Source of the DNA: Candidatus Enterococcus stercoripullorum
Lineage (GTDB): Bacteria > Bacillota > Bacilli > Lactobacillales > Enterococcaceae
Assembly (NCBI GenBank): GCA_019120335.1
Contig: DWVH01000048.1
Span: 1 to 58,625, forward strand
Length of the DNA stretch: 58,625 nt
Direction of reading: 5' to 3'
Shown here: positions 34,176 to 41,997 of the stretch, one piece after another
How positions within the stretch are numbered: position 1 is the first letter of the stretch
Layout of the letters: the number at the start of each line of letters is the position of its first letter
Notes under the pieces: model-generated
The model's input: the letters and a program-made list of their open reading frames with translations, nothing else
Told to the model about the DNA's origin: nothing
The model's database searches: none
Made by a program: the position numbers and the translations under genes

Positions 34176-35891
34176 ATGTTTCGCTTATTTCGCTATGCAA
34201 GCAATTACAAAAAAGAAGTCATATTAGGACCGATTTTTAAATTTTTAGAAGCAGTTTTTGAATTATTGCTTCCTTTATTTATGGCAAAATTAGTTGACCA
34301 AGGAATCAGCAAGATGAATATTCCAATTATTTGGCAAACAACACTAGAAATGATTCTGATTTCAATCATTGGTTTTATCTTTGCCATCATTTGTCAATAT
34401 TATGCTTCAGTAGCTTCTCAAGGATTAGGAACTGAGCTGAGAAATGTCTTAATGAAAAAAATCAATACGCTGAATCATCAAGAGCTAAACCATTTTGGAA
34501 CTGAAAGCTTAATTACTCGCTTAACTAATGATGTCACGCAAATTCAGTGGGCATTAGCTATGTTAATTCGCTTGGTCTCCAGAGCACCCTTTTTGAGTAT
34601 CGGGGCAGTGATTATGGCTTTTAGTATTGATCTTCAAACAGGATTCATCTTTTTGGCTGTCTTGCCTATTTTTTGTCTACTATTATACTTCATTATGACT
34701 CGTTCTTTTCCAATGTATCAAAAAGTGCAGGAAAAATTGGATCAACTCAACCAATCCGTAGCCCAAAACTTAAACGGAATTCGCGTCATACGTGCCTTTG
34801 TCCGAACAAAAGATGAAGTAGCACAATTTAATCAAGGTATCGATGAATTATCAGATGCTTACTTACGTGTTACCCAACTATCTGCTTTATTATCGCCGGC
34901 AACAACCTTAGTGATGAATTTGGGTATTGTTGGTATTTTTCTTATCGGTGGGCAAAAGGTAAATATCGGGCATCTACAGGCTGGGCAAGTACTTGCATTG
35001 GTCAATTATATGAACCAGATGCTACTAGCTTTAATCATTGTAGCTAATTTAGTCATTTTATATACCCGTGCACATGCTTCTGCCAAACGTATTAACGAAG
35101 TACTGGATGTACCTAGCATTCAAGAACATATTACTGAGGACTTTCCAACACCTAATCAAACACCCATTTTTGCTTTTCATGATGTTGATTTTCGCTATGC
35201 TCCTAAATTTGGTTTAGCCTTAAAACAGCTAAACTTTGCCATTCAAAAAGGGGAAACTGTCGGAATTATCGGAGCTACCGGGAGTGGGAAAACAAGCTTG
35301 ATTTCACTTTTGCCACGCTTTTATGAAATTGCCGGTGGTGTAATTCAGTATTATGGTACAGATATCCAAACAATTGATAAGCAAAAATTACGTGAACAAA
35401 TCGCGCTTGTCCCACAAACTAGTGTCCTCTTTAATGGGACGATTCGTGAAAATTTACAATGGGGAAAAGTCGATGCCACCGATGAGCAATGTTGGCAAGC
35501 CTTAGAGACTGCTCAAGCGAAAGAATTTGTTGAGGCTTTACCTGAAGGATTAGACACGCCGATTTTTGAAGGAGGAAAGAACTTCTCAGGCGGACAAAAG
35601 CAACGACTAACCATCGCTCGTGCCTTGATTAGTCAACGACCGATATTAATTTTAGATGATTCATTGAGCGCGCTTGATTATCAGACGGATTTGAACTTGC
35701 GACAAGCCTTGCAAAAATTGGATTGTACGACCCTCATTATCTCCCAAAGAATCCGCTCTATCCAAGGAGCTGATCAAATTTTAGTCTTAGATAATGGTAG
35801 CTTGGTGGGTTGCGATACGCATGAGCAGTTGTTAGCTACTTGTCCGACTTATCAAGAAATTTATCAGGCCCAACAGGAGGATGAAGCATGA
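34176..35891 (+). CDS. Heterodimeric ABC multidrug exporter, degenerate-site subunit (EfrA/LmrC-like)
   Basis: 571 residues: a six-helix exporter domain (about 15-310) and an ATPase domain. Walker A is GATGSGKTS, the signature FSGGQKQRL is canonical, but the Walker B catalytic glutamate is Asp (ILILDDSLSALD), and the switch histidine is Gln (LIISQRIRS). That pattern marks the subunit carrying the catalytically dead Walker site in heterodimeric exporters such as EfrAB, LmrCD or BmrCD. Its TGA overlaps the ATG of the partner gene by four bases. It exports drugs or lipids; the substrate is not known. GGAGG precedes ATG 34176. Confidence 0.87.
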   Translation: MFRLFRYASNYKKEVILGPIFKFLEAVFELLLPLFMAKLVDQGISKMNIPIIWQTTLEMILISIIGFIFAIICQYYASVASQGLGTELRNVLMKKINTLNHQELNHFGTESLITRLTNDVTQIQWALAMLIRLVSRAPFLSIGAVIMAFSIDLQTGFIFLAVLPIFCLLLYFIMTRSFPMYQKVQEKLDQLNQSVAQNLNGIRVIRAFVRTKDEVAQFNQGIDELSDAYLRVTQLSALLSPATTLVMNLGIVGIFLIGGQKVNIGHLQAGQVLALVNYMNQMLLALIIVANLVILYTRAHASAKRINEVLDVPSIQEHITEDFPTPNQTPIFAFHDVDFRYAPKFGLALKQLNFAIQKGETVGIIGATGSGKTSLISLLPRFYEIAGGVIQYYGTDIQTIDKQKLREQIALVPQTSVLFNGTIRENLQWGKVDATDEQCWQALETAQAKEFVEALPEGLDTPIFEGGKNFSGGQKQRLTIARALISQRPILILDDSLSALDYQTDLNLRQALQKLDCTTLIISQRIRSIQGADQILVLDNGSLVGCDTHEQLLATCPTYQEIYQAQQEDEA

Positions 35892-37645
35892 GACAAAGAA
35901 AAATGAATGCCCAATCAATGAATGCTTTTATGCCTTATTTACGTCGTTTTCATCTACAAAATTGGACGGCTTTAGCTTTAGGAATTTTTAGCGGTATTGC
36001 TAGTGTGCTGCTTACCTATGCAATTGGACAGATTATCGACTTGATGATTGGACTCGGTAAAGTAGAGTTTTTCCTAATCTATCGTGCCATTGGCTTCTTC
36101 TTATTATTGGTAGTCATCAATGTGCTTGGACAATATTTTATTCAACGTATCGGCAATCGTGTGGGCTACTTAAGTGTCGCTAACCTACGTAAAGACGCTT
36201 TCTTACACCTCAATCAATTACCGGTAAGCTACTATGATTGCACGCCTCATGGAAATATTATGAGCCGCTTTACCAATGATATGGATAATATTTCAGCTGC
36301 GATTCAAGCCATTTATACCCAAGTTTTCTCTGGTGGGACGATTGTAGTGATTTCACTTGGAATGATGTTTTACCTAAATGTATGGTTAACATTGGTCGTG
36401 TTAATTGCGACCCCGATTATTGTGATGAGTAGTTGGGTGGTTGCCAAACTATCACAAAAAAACTTTGTTGCCCAACAATCTATTCTAGGAGATATGTCGA
36501 GTTTTATTACCGAAATGATCGGCAATCAGAAAATTGTTAAAGCTTTCCAACACGAAACGATAAATCAGCAAAAATTTGAAGAAATGAATCAAATTCTTTA
36601 TGCAAAAGGTAAAAACGCCCAATTTTCATCTGCTATTGCCAATCCACTTTCACGCTTTGTCGATCACTTGGCTTATGTAGCAGTAGGTTGTGTCGGTGGG
36701 CTATTGGCAATTAAACATCCCGAACTTGTCAGCATCGGAACCGTTTCAAGCTTTACGATTTATTCGAGTCAATTTTCAAAACCTTTTATTGAATTGACGG
36801 GACTAACTACCCAAATTCAAAGTGCAATGGCGGGGATGGAACGCACCATTGAGTTATTAGCCCAAAAAACATTGAAGGAAGAAGCCTCACTTACCTTACC
36901 GCCTATTCAAGGAAAAGTTGAATTTCAACATGTGGATTTTCGTTATGTCCCTTCCCAACCTTTAATTGAGGATTTCAATTTTACTGCTCATCCCGGACAA
37001 ACTGTTGCTATTGTTGGTAAAACTGGAGCAGGTAAATCCACACTAGTTAACTTATTGATGCGTTTTTATGAAGTCAATAGTGGCAAAATTTTAATTGATG
37101 GTGTGGATATTGCAAAAGTAAAACGTGATGAATTAAGAAAGAATTTTGGCATGGTGCTTCAAGATACGTGGATTTTTGATAGTACTTTACGTGAAAATCT
37201 AGTTTTTGGTCGTCCAGATGCTACGGATGAAGAAATCACTGATGCGCTCAAAAAATCATTTATGTATGATTTTGTCATGCGTTTACCCCAACAATTAGAT
37301 ACGCCTCTTGGTGAGAAGAATGTCAAAATTTCAGATGGTCAACGCCAATTACTTACCATCGCGCGAACCATGATTTCAAACCCTCCGATGCTTATCTTAG
37401 ACGAGGCCACTAGTTCTGTCGATGCTTTGACTGAAAGAAAGATACAAGATGCCTTTTTAGCAATGATGAAAGGAAAAACTAGCTTTGTTATCGCCCATCG
37501 ACTCTCTACTATTCAATCTGCAGACCAAATTTTAGTTATGGATCACGGACAAATTGTCGAAATGGGAACACATCACCAATTACTGCAACAAAACGGCTAC
37601 TATGCCAAACTCTATCACGCGCAATTTACGCAAACTCAGATTTAA
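35888..37645 (+). CDS. Heterodimeric ABC multidrug exporter, catalytic subunit (EfrB/LmrD-like)
   Basis: 585 residues with exporter membrane domain and ATPase. Walker A GKTGAGKST, Walker B LILDEATSSVD with catalytic Glu, and switch His (VIAHRLST) are intact, while the signature is degenerate (ISDGQRQLL, Asp for Gly). This complements the first subunit: the canonical site uses this Walker motif with the partner's SGGQ. AGGAGG lies just before ATG 35888 inside the end of the first gene. Followed by a hairpin terminator. Several such pairs exist in enterococci, so the exact name is not assigned. Confidence 0.88.
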   Translation: MRQRKMNAQSMNAFMPYLRRFHLQNWTALALGIFSGIASVLLTYAIGQIIDLMIGLGKVEFFLIYRAIGFFLLLVVINVLGQYFIQRIGNRVGYLSVANLRKDAFLHLNQLPVSYYDCTPHGNIMSRFTNDMDNISAAIQAIYTQVFSGGTIVVISLGMMFYLNVWLTLVVLIATPIIVMSSWVVAKLSQKNFVAQQSILGDMSSFITEMIGNQKIVKAFQHETINQQKFEEMNQILYAKGKNAQFSSAIANPLSRFVDHLAYVAVGCVGGLLAIKHPELVSIGTVSSFTIYSSQFSKPFIELTGLTTQIQSAMAGMERTIELLAQKTLKEEASLTLPPIQGKVEFQHVDFRYVPSQPLIEDFNFTAHPGQTVAIVGKTGAGKSTLVNLLMRFYEVNSGKILIDGVDIAKVKRDELRKNFGMVLQDTWIFDSTLRENLVFGRPDATDEEITDALKKSFMYDFVMRLPQQLDTPLGEKNVKISDGQRQLLTIARTMISNPPMLILDEATSSVDALTERKIQDAFLAMMKGKTSFVIAHRLSTIQSADQILVMDHGQIVEMGTHHQLLQQNGYYAKLYHAQFTQTQI

Positions 37646-37650
37646 ACAGC

Positions 37651-37694
37651 ATTCCTTTGCTAATGGTTTATTTTCATTAGCAGAGGAATTTTTC
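37651..37694 (+). terminator. Terminator of the ABC exporter operon
   Basis: ATTCCTTTGCTAATG pairs with CATTAGCAGAGGAAT (one G-U) and is followed by TTTTTCTTTT. Confidence 0.9.
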
Positions 37695-37787
37695 TTTTGA
37701 TAAGCAAGAGGTTTACAAACAAAAAGACAATTTAAGTAAAATGTCCTATAATAAAGCTGCACCCAAATGAAAGGATGTGGCTTCATT

Positions 37788-38096
37788 ATGCGGTCAAACA
37801 ATATCATTCCCTTTAAACAATCCGCGTTTGTTCCTACTGAAAAAATGGCAGATTTATTGCAGGTAGGTACCGAACTACTTTTATATCAAGACATCCGTAA
37901 TGAAACCTATCATCCTTTTTTATTTCTAGTAAATACCCTTCCTAAAGAGAAACAAAAAGAAATGATTTCCTTCCGTCGCCAAGCTGCAACTTATTTAGCC
38001 CATATATTTATTGAGCATCTTCGTCAATCGCATTTATTAGAAAACTACTGGCAAGAAAACCAACATATCTTCAAATCTTTGGTTGAATCAGATTGA
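37788..38096 (+). CDS. Small protein of unknown family, copy 1 of a tandem pair (IIPF motif)
   Basis: 102 residues from ATG 37788, with AAAGGATG upstream. I do not recognise the family. It is soluble and helical, begins with NNIIPFKQSAF, has LLQVGTELLLYQDIR, then LPKEKQKE and an Arg/Ala-rich helix. The next gene encodes a clear paralogue: both share IIPF near the N-terminus, a Gln-Ser-Ala, a (D/L)-L-x5-EL-x2-YQ-x2-R block and LP-x3-(E/Q)Q-E. There are no metal sites, membrane segments or signal peptide. The pair follows the ABC exporter but behind a terminator, so it has its own unit. Confidence 0.65.
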   Translation: MRSNNIIPFKQSAFVPTEKMADLLQVGTELLLYQDIRNETYHPFLFLVNTLPKEKQKEMISFRRQAATYLAHIFIEHLRQSHLLENYWQENQHIFKSLVESD

Positions 38097-38106
38097 AGTG
38101 ATGATA

Positions 38107-38358
38107 ATGGCTGAAATTATTCCTTTTCCCAACCAGTCAGCAAATGCTAGTGTTACTGCCGAATTAATGAATGATATTTTGCATACGAGTTTAGAATTAG
38201 AAATTTACCAATCGATGCGCACCGGCCATTTCGATCAGGTAATTATTGATTTTTATTTTTTACCTGTTAGTGAGCAAGAAGCCTTGAAAAAACGTAATCC
38301 ACAAACTGTCTGTTTTTACGCTGAACAACTCGCTAAAAAAATGAAAATATACAAATAA
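38107..38358 (+). CDS. Small protein of unknown family, copy 2 of a tandem pair (IIPF motif)
   Basis: 83 residues from ATG 38107 (MAEIIPFPNQ). The ribosome site GAAGTG overlaps the TGA stop of the first copy, so translation is coupled. It aligns with copy 1 over its whole length (IIPF, ILHTSLELEIYQSMR, LPVSEQEALKKR) but lacks the last 20 residues. The two proteins probably act together or as a heterodimer; that is inference from tandem paralogy. Function unknown. Confidence 0.62.
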   Translation: MAEIIPFPNQSANASVTAELMNDILHTSLELEIYQSMRTGHFDQVIIDFYFLPVSEQEALKKRNPQTVCFYAEQLAKKMKIYK

Positions 38359-38393
38359 CCTAGCAAAAGATGGGATGAATCTCTTGCTAGGTT
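38357..38393. terminator. Bidirectional terminator between the small-protein pair and folT
   Basis: AACCTAGCAAAAGAT pairs with ATCTCTTGCTAGGTT and is followed by a T-run on the plus strand; both converging units end here. Confidence 0.85.
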
Positions 38394-38399
38394 ACTTTT

Positions 38400-38924
38400 T
38401 TATGATAATTTTCGTTTTAATTGTGCCATTGGTAAAGCTTTACCTACAATATACAAGGTAGCTACATGCAATGGAATTGTGATGACCAATTTGACTAAAC
38501 GTACAGACCAAATCGCCCAACTATTTAACGGAATATTGTACATAATAGATAGCCACAGTGGCGTTAAAATTAATGTAAATAATACCGCATTAGTTAAAAC
38601 ACAAGCGATACAGCGTTTTAGCGTGACTTCTTTGTTATAGAAGTATAAGCCATAGACGACACCACCTAAAAACGCACTAAATGTAAAGCCTATAAAAAAT
38701 GGAGCTTTTGCTAGTAAGCTCATGCCGATAACATCCGATAAAATACCGCCGATACCAGCCCACCAAGGACCTAAAAATAGTCCCATTAAAAATGTAGCGA
38801 CAAACGCAAAAGAGAACTTGACCAATTGCGTTTCGATGGCAAATTGACGACTTAAGACAATTTGGATTGCCACTAATAGCGCTAATAAAGCCATCGATTG
38901 AACTGAAATTTTGTTGTTTTTCAT
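38400..38924 (-). CDS. folT: Folate ECF transporter S component FolT
   Basis: 174 residues with about six membrane helices (MALLALLVAIQIVL, FAFVATFLMGLFLGPW, FFIGFTFSAFLGGVVYG and others) and the S-component motif ALLVAIQIVLSRQ near the N-terminus. The THF riboswitch directly upstream identifies the substrate group as folates. It works with the shared ECF module (EcfA1, EcfA2, EcfT), which is not encoded in this window. AAGGAG precedes ATG 38924. Monocistronic. Confidence 0.85.
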   Translation of the reverse strand: MKNNKISVQSMALLALLVAIQIVLSRQFAIETQLVKFSFAFVATFLMGLFLGPWWAGIGGILSDVIGMSLLAKAPFFIGFTFSAFLGGVVYGLYFYNKEVTLKRCIACVLTNAVLFTLILTPLWLSIMYNIPLNSWAIWSVRLVKLVITIPLHVATLYIVGKALPMAQLKRKLS

Positions 38925-38947
38925 GTGTGCATCTCCTTAATGAGTTG

Positions 38948-39055
38948 CTACAAAAATTGCAGCGAATGCGAGATTAGAACCGCGAATAAAATTCTTCGTC
39001 AATGAGGCAACATCCCATCCTCAAAGCACTTAACGCACTAACCCCTACTCTGTAA
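38948..39055 (-). promoter_or_regulatory. THF (tetrahydrofolate) riboswitch of folT
   Basis: Reading the minus strand from 39055, the leader has AGAGTAG, then GCGTTAAGTG, GGATGGGATGTTGCC, GACGAA and CGCGGT, which are the conserved blocks of the THF (folE/folT) riboswitch in the correct order, followed by AAGGAG and the folT start. The class binds reduced folates and lowers expression, in Lactobacillales usually at translation initiation. The call rests on motif recognition, not on a covariance-model run. Confidence 0.85.
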
Positions 39056-39057
39056 TA

Positions 39058-39347
39058 AAGGTTGTAAGGCAGCTCGGAAAGCCTCGAAGAAATTCGTGTT
39101 TACCTACCCCTGCAAAAATCGGATGAAAGGAGATTTTTGCAAGTGGAAGGGCGAATTTCACAATGTCTAGCTGCCGAACACCGTAAATAAGGTTGTAAAG
39201 CGACTTGATCAGCTACGAGCGGATAAGTTTGTCCGACACGGTGGGAAAGTCCCAAAAGTGAAGACTTTTCCAGACGTGGTGGCTTATACGCCGAAGTAGC
39301 TAGTCGATTTACACCGTCAATATAAGGTTGTAAAGCGACTTGATCAG
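39058..39347 (-). repeat. Palindromic repeat array: A3, B3 and a B fragment (inverted)
   Basis: Module A3 covers 39058-39184 and B3 covers 39189-39318, both inverted relative to the other loci; a truncated B end follows at 39324-39347. The A3 hairpin stem is TGCAAAAATC/GATTTTTGCA around GGATGAAAGGA, different in sequence from the other copies but still fully paired. The array fills the space between the ECF S-component gene at 39.45 kb and the THF riboswitch, ending two to three bases from the riboswitch. Confidence 0.85.
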
Positions 39348-39449
39348 ACTTCTTCTCGCAACCTTACGCCCATCATACCACACTTTCTGAAAATATTGTT
39401 AAAATTTCAAGTTGTTTCTTTAAAAAAATGATTGAATGTTCGCCTTTGA

Positions 39450-40025
39450 CTAGTGAATATCCATTTTTTTCGTTGTTAAAGCAAAAACAGGAATTTTCGC
39501 TTGATTTTGAATGGCTTTGGCGACAATATAAGCGATATTAAAATCAATCATACTATGAATAAGTCCACCTAAACCAATCATGCCAAATAAGAAAATAAAA
39601 TAATTGCGATCAAATGCCGTGTTTGTAAGGTTACCAAAATAAGCAAATGCAAATACCACAATGACTTCAAAACTAGCATGGATAACAGCTAAAACAAAAT
39701 TAAATCCTTGTAATTTCCATATATTTTGAATGATTCGAGGATTTTTTTGTAGATAAACTGCCCCCACTGTTACAAAAAGGATATGGGAAAGGGCGCGTAA
39801 CCCAATAATCGGTGGTAAAGTTAAAAAGAATCCTAAAGACGTTCCTAAAGTGACACCAATCGCCATTAAGGGTGAGAAAAACATAGCAATCATCGCTGGC
39901 ACATGACTTCCTAAAGTGTAAGAAGCCGGTCCGATAACAATTTTTGGCATAACCATCGGAATCAAAATTCCTATAGCAGTCAGTAAAGCAGCAATCGTTA
40001 AATTTTTAATCGAGTGAATTTTCAT
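39450..40025 (-). CDS. ECF transporter S component, putative niacin type (NiaX-like)
   Basis: 191 residues from ATG 40025 (MKIHSIKNLTIAALL), with AAAAGGAAG about nine bases upstream; the ATG at 40052 lacks a ribosome site. About six membrane helices; the segment VIGPASYTLGSHVPAMIAMFF and the block LRALSHILFVTVGA resemble the NiaX group of S components, but I am not certain of the vitamin. The promoter carries two TGTCNNGACA dyads, which would fit a NiaR-type repressor and so niacin, as an inference. It depends on an ECF module encoded elsewhere. Confidence 0.6.
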   Translation of the reverse strand: MKIHSIKNLTIAALLTAIGILIPMVMPKIVIGPASYTLGSHVPAMIAMFFSPLMAIGVTLGTSLGFFLTLPPIIGLRALSHILFVTVGAVYLQKNPRIIQNIWKLQGFNFVLAVIHASFEVIVVFAFAYFGNLTNTAFDRNYFIFLFGMIGLGGLIHSMIDFNIAYIVAKAIQNQAKIPVFALTTKKMDIH

Positions 40026-40080
40026 TTTCAGTAAACTTCCTTTTTCTTTCATACTTCAATACATCTATTGACCAACTATT

Positions 40081-40140
40081 TTGTCATGACAATAATAACT
40101 TGTTCTAACTATAATCCAGTTGCACTTCAATGTCAAGACA
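40081..40140 (-). promoter_or_regulatory. Promoter with two TGTCNNGACA operator dyads
   Basis: On the minus strand TTGACA (40131-40136), a 17-bp spacer and TATAGT (40108-40113) form a good promoter for the S-component gene. The -35 lies inside the dyad TGTCTTGACA (40131-40140), and a perfect 12-bp palindrome TTGTCATGACAA (40081-40092) sits just after the expected transcription start. Two copies bracketing the promoter suggest repression. Confidence 0.65.
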
Positions 40141-40151
40141 GTAATTAAGAA

Positions 40152-40323
40152 CAAAAAAATAAGACACCTCTTACCGTGCCCAAAAGTAAATGGAGGAAAT
40201 GAAAAACGAACATCCGGAGTCATTGGGGAATGGGAAGGGGCTCACAAAATATTCGTTTATCATTGTTTACATTTTTATCTAAAAATTCCTCCACACTTGT
40301 AGATTATCTACAATCATATTATA
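40152..40323 (-). ncRNA. Candidate structured RNA with own promoter and operator dyad
   Basis: On the minus strand TATAAT (40318-40323) is followed by a perfect dyad TGTAGAT-N-ATCTACA (40298-40312) at the expected start site. The transcript would contain a closing stem TGGAGGAA/TTCCTCCA (40286-40293 with 40191-40198), a second stem AAACGAA/TTCGTTT (40252-40258 with 40204-40210), and an unpaired apical segment with CCCCTTCCCATTCCCC. A weak hairpin at 40162-40181 and a run of seven T end it near 40152. No ORF is plausible. The -35 is poor (TTGTTA, 15-bp spacer). It could be an independent RNA or a leader of the S-component gene downstream. The rest of the gap (40324-40504) is very AT-rich. Confidence 0.45.
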
Positions 40324-40504
40324 CTACATTTTTATTTTTAACAAACATTTTATATTTAAAAAACTGAAATAATAGCAAAATATACAAATTATAAAAATCA
40401 TAAAATGGCAACAAAGTTATAAAATATAGACTGAATGCTATTTTATATCTTTTTTACAATGACTATCAACAGCATAGGATGACAGAATTTTTTTTGAGAA
40501 AAAA

Positions 40505-40547
40505 CACTTTTTTGTGATGATAACTAATAATCACTCGCAAAAAAGTG
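40505..40547 (-). terminator. Terminator of the tatD-rnmV-ksgA operon
   Basis: CACTTTTTTG pairs with CAAAAAAGTG, with inner GTGAT/ATCAC pairing; on the minus strand TTTTTTC follows. It lies 10 bp past the ksgA stop. Confidence 0.85.
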
Positions 40548-40556
40548 CTCCTTGAT

Positions 40557-41435
40557 CTATTTCAATTTTTCCATCGTGTTGCTTAAATCAGCAAACTCCT
40601 GTAATGTCAATGTTTCGCCTCTACGTTTAGAATCAATATTCGCTTGATCTAAGGCTTGTGCTAACCATTTTTTTGTTGCTTCATCTTTGCCATAAGAATG
40701 TAAAAGATTGTTCCACAGTGTTTTGCGGCGAAGTTGGAACGCAGCTTTCGTTAATCTAAAGAAGGCTTTTTCATCGATAACTTCAACAGCGGGTTGACTG
40801 CGGCGAGTTAGTTTCAAAATCGCTGAATCAACATTTGGCTGTGGGACAAATACCGTTTTTGGCACGATAAAAGCAAGTTTGGCCTGCATATAATACTGGA
40901 CAGCAATACTTAATGAACCATATGCTTTACTTCCTGGTTGAGCACTTATACGATCAGCCACTTCTTTTTGCATCATTACAACCATTTCATCAACTTTTAA
41001 TGCCGATTCTAGAAAATGCATCATAATTGGTGTGGTGATATAGTAAGGGAGATTGGCAACAACTTTAATTGGCAACTTTCCGGTAAAGATATCTTGCGTC
41101 ACTTGCACCAAATCGGCCTTTAAAACATCTTGATGAACTACTTGCACATTCTCATATTCAGATAAAGTATCTGCTAAAACAGGAATTAAGCGGTCATCAA
41201 TTTCAAATGCTAGGACTTGATGAGCATTTTGAGCTAGATACTCTGTTAAGGCACCGATGCCCGGACCTACCTCGATGACATTTACTTGATCATCAATTTG
41301 GGCGGTCTGGACGATTTTCCGTAAGATATTAGGTTCGGTTAAAAAATTTTGGCCCAAGCTTTTCTTAAAAGTAAAGCCATGACGTTCCAAAATTTCTCTT
41401 GTATGGCTAGGATTGGCAATTTCTCTATTTTTCAC
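40557..41435 (-). CDS. rsmA: 16S rRNA (adenine(1518)-N(6)/adenine(1519)-N(6))-dimethyltransferase
   Basis: 292 residues from GTG 41435, with GAGGAAGAG upstream. KsgA/RsmA motifs: [15 protein letters not shown], the SAM site [29 protein letters not shown], and the catalytic [13 protein letters not shown]. It dimethylates two adenines in helix 45 of 16S rRNA, a late ribosome assembly step. The Q at GAG-type ErmC-discriminating positions is not needed: neighbours tatD and rnmV confirm the ksgA identity. It overlaps rnmV by 11 bases and ends the operon. Confidence 0.96.
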   Translation of the reverse strand: MKNREIANPSHTREILERHGFTFKKSLGQNFLTEPNILRKIVQTAQIDDQVNVIEVGPGIGALTEYLAQNAHQVLAFEIDDRLIPVLADTLSEYENVQVVHQDVLKADLVQVTQDIFTGKLPIKVVANLPYYITTPIMMHFLESALKVDEMVVMMQKEVADRISAQPGSKAYGSLSIAVQYYMQAKLAFIVPKTVFVPQPNVDSAILKLTRRSQPAVEVIDEKAFFRLTKAAFQLRRKTLWNNLLHSYGKDEATKKWLAQALDQANIDSKRRGETLTLQEFADLSNTMEKLK

Positions 41436-41997
41436 ACTCTTCCTCGACTTTCTTTATCGTTTCTCTTAAAGTTTGTTCATCTATAGCAAACATGGCTAAG
41501 CGTTTGGCTAACTGCTTACCATTGGTGTATCCGATACTTAGACGTTCACCAATTTGTTGTCGCAAAAATTTGGCTCGCTCGCCACCCAACAATCCTAGCT
41601 CAAGTAATGCCTCTCTATTAATATAGGTTCGATTACTGCTTTGAGGAGTCATGACCTGTTGGAGGGCAACTAATAGACTAGCTTTATCCGCGTGTTCTAC
41701 TCCTAGACTTTCGTGAGCATGACGGCTTTTTCCTTGAGCTTTGGTAATAAAAGCATGTTTACACTCCGGCACAGCTTGCATGATTTTCTTTCTAATTTGT
41801 TCCCCTGAAAAATCAGGATCGGTTAGGACAATCACCCCACGTAATGCTTGGGCTTTTTTGATTTGCTCAAGTATCTTTTCATCAATAGCCGAGCCAATGG
41901 TTTCAATGGTATCGACATCAAAAAATTCGCGCAGTCTTCTCGTATCATCCTTACCTTCTACTACGACGACTTCTCGAATCTTGATTTTATCAGTCAT
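41425..41997 (-). CDS. rnmV: Ribonuclease M5
   Basis: 190 residues, with AGGTGAAGTGA before ATG 41997. An N-terminal Toprim domain holds the catalytic glutamate in [17 protein letters not shown] and the acidic pair in [15 protein letters not shown]. RNase M5 trims the precursor of 5S rRNA, using ribosomal protein L18 in B. subtilis. It overlaps tatD at its start (8 bases) and ksgA at its end, the classic Firmicute order tatD-rnmV-ksgA. Confidence 0.96.
   Translation of the reverse strand: MTDKIKIREVVVVEGKDDTRRLREFFDVDTIETIGSAIDEKILEQIKKAQALRGVIVLTDPDFSGEQIRKKIMQAVPECKHAFITKAQGKSRHAHESLGVEHADKASLLVALQQVMTPQSSNRTYINREALLELGLLGGERAKFLRQQIGERLSIGYTNGKQLAKRLAMFAIDEQTLRETIKKVEEECEK

Noticed and set aside
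40120-40302. 60-codon plus-strand ORF in the intergenic region
   Set aside because: No ribosome site, poor codon pattern, and it lies across the promoter dyads and the structured RNA candidate on the other strand.
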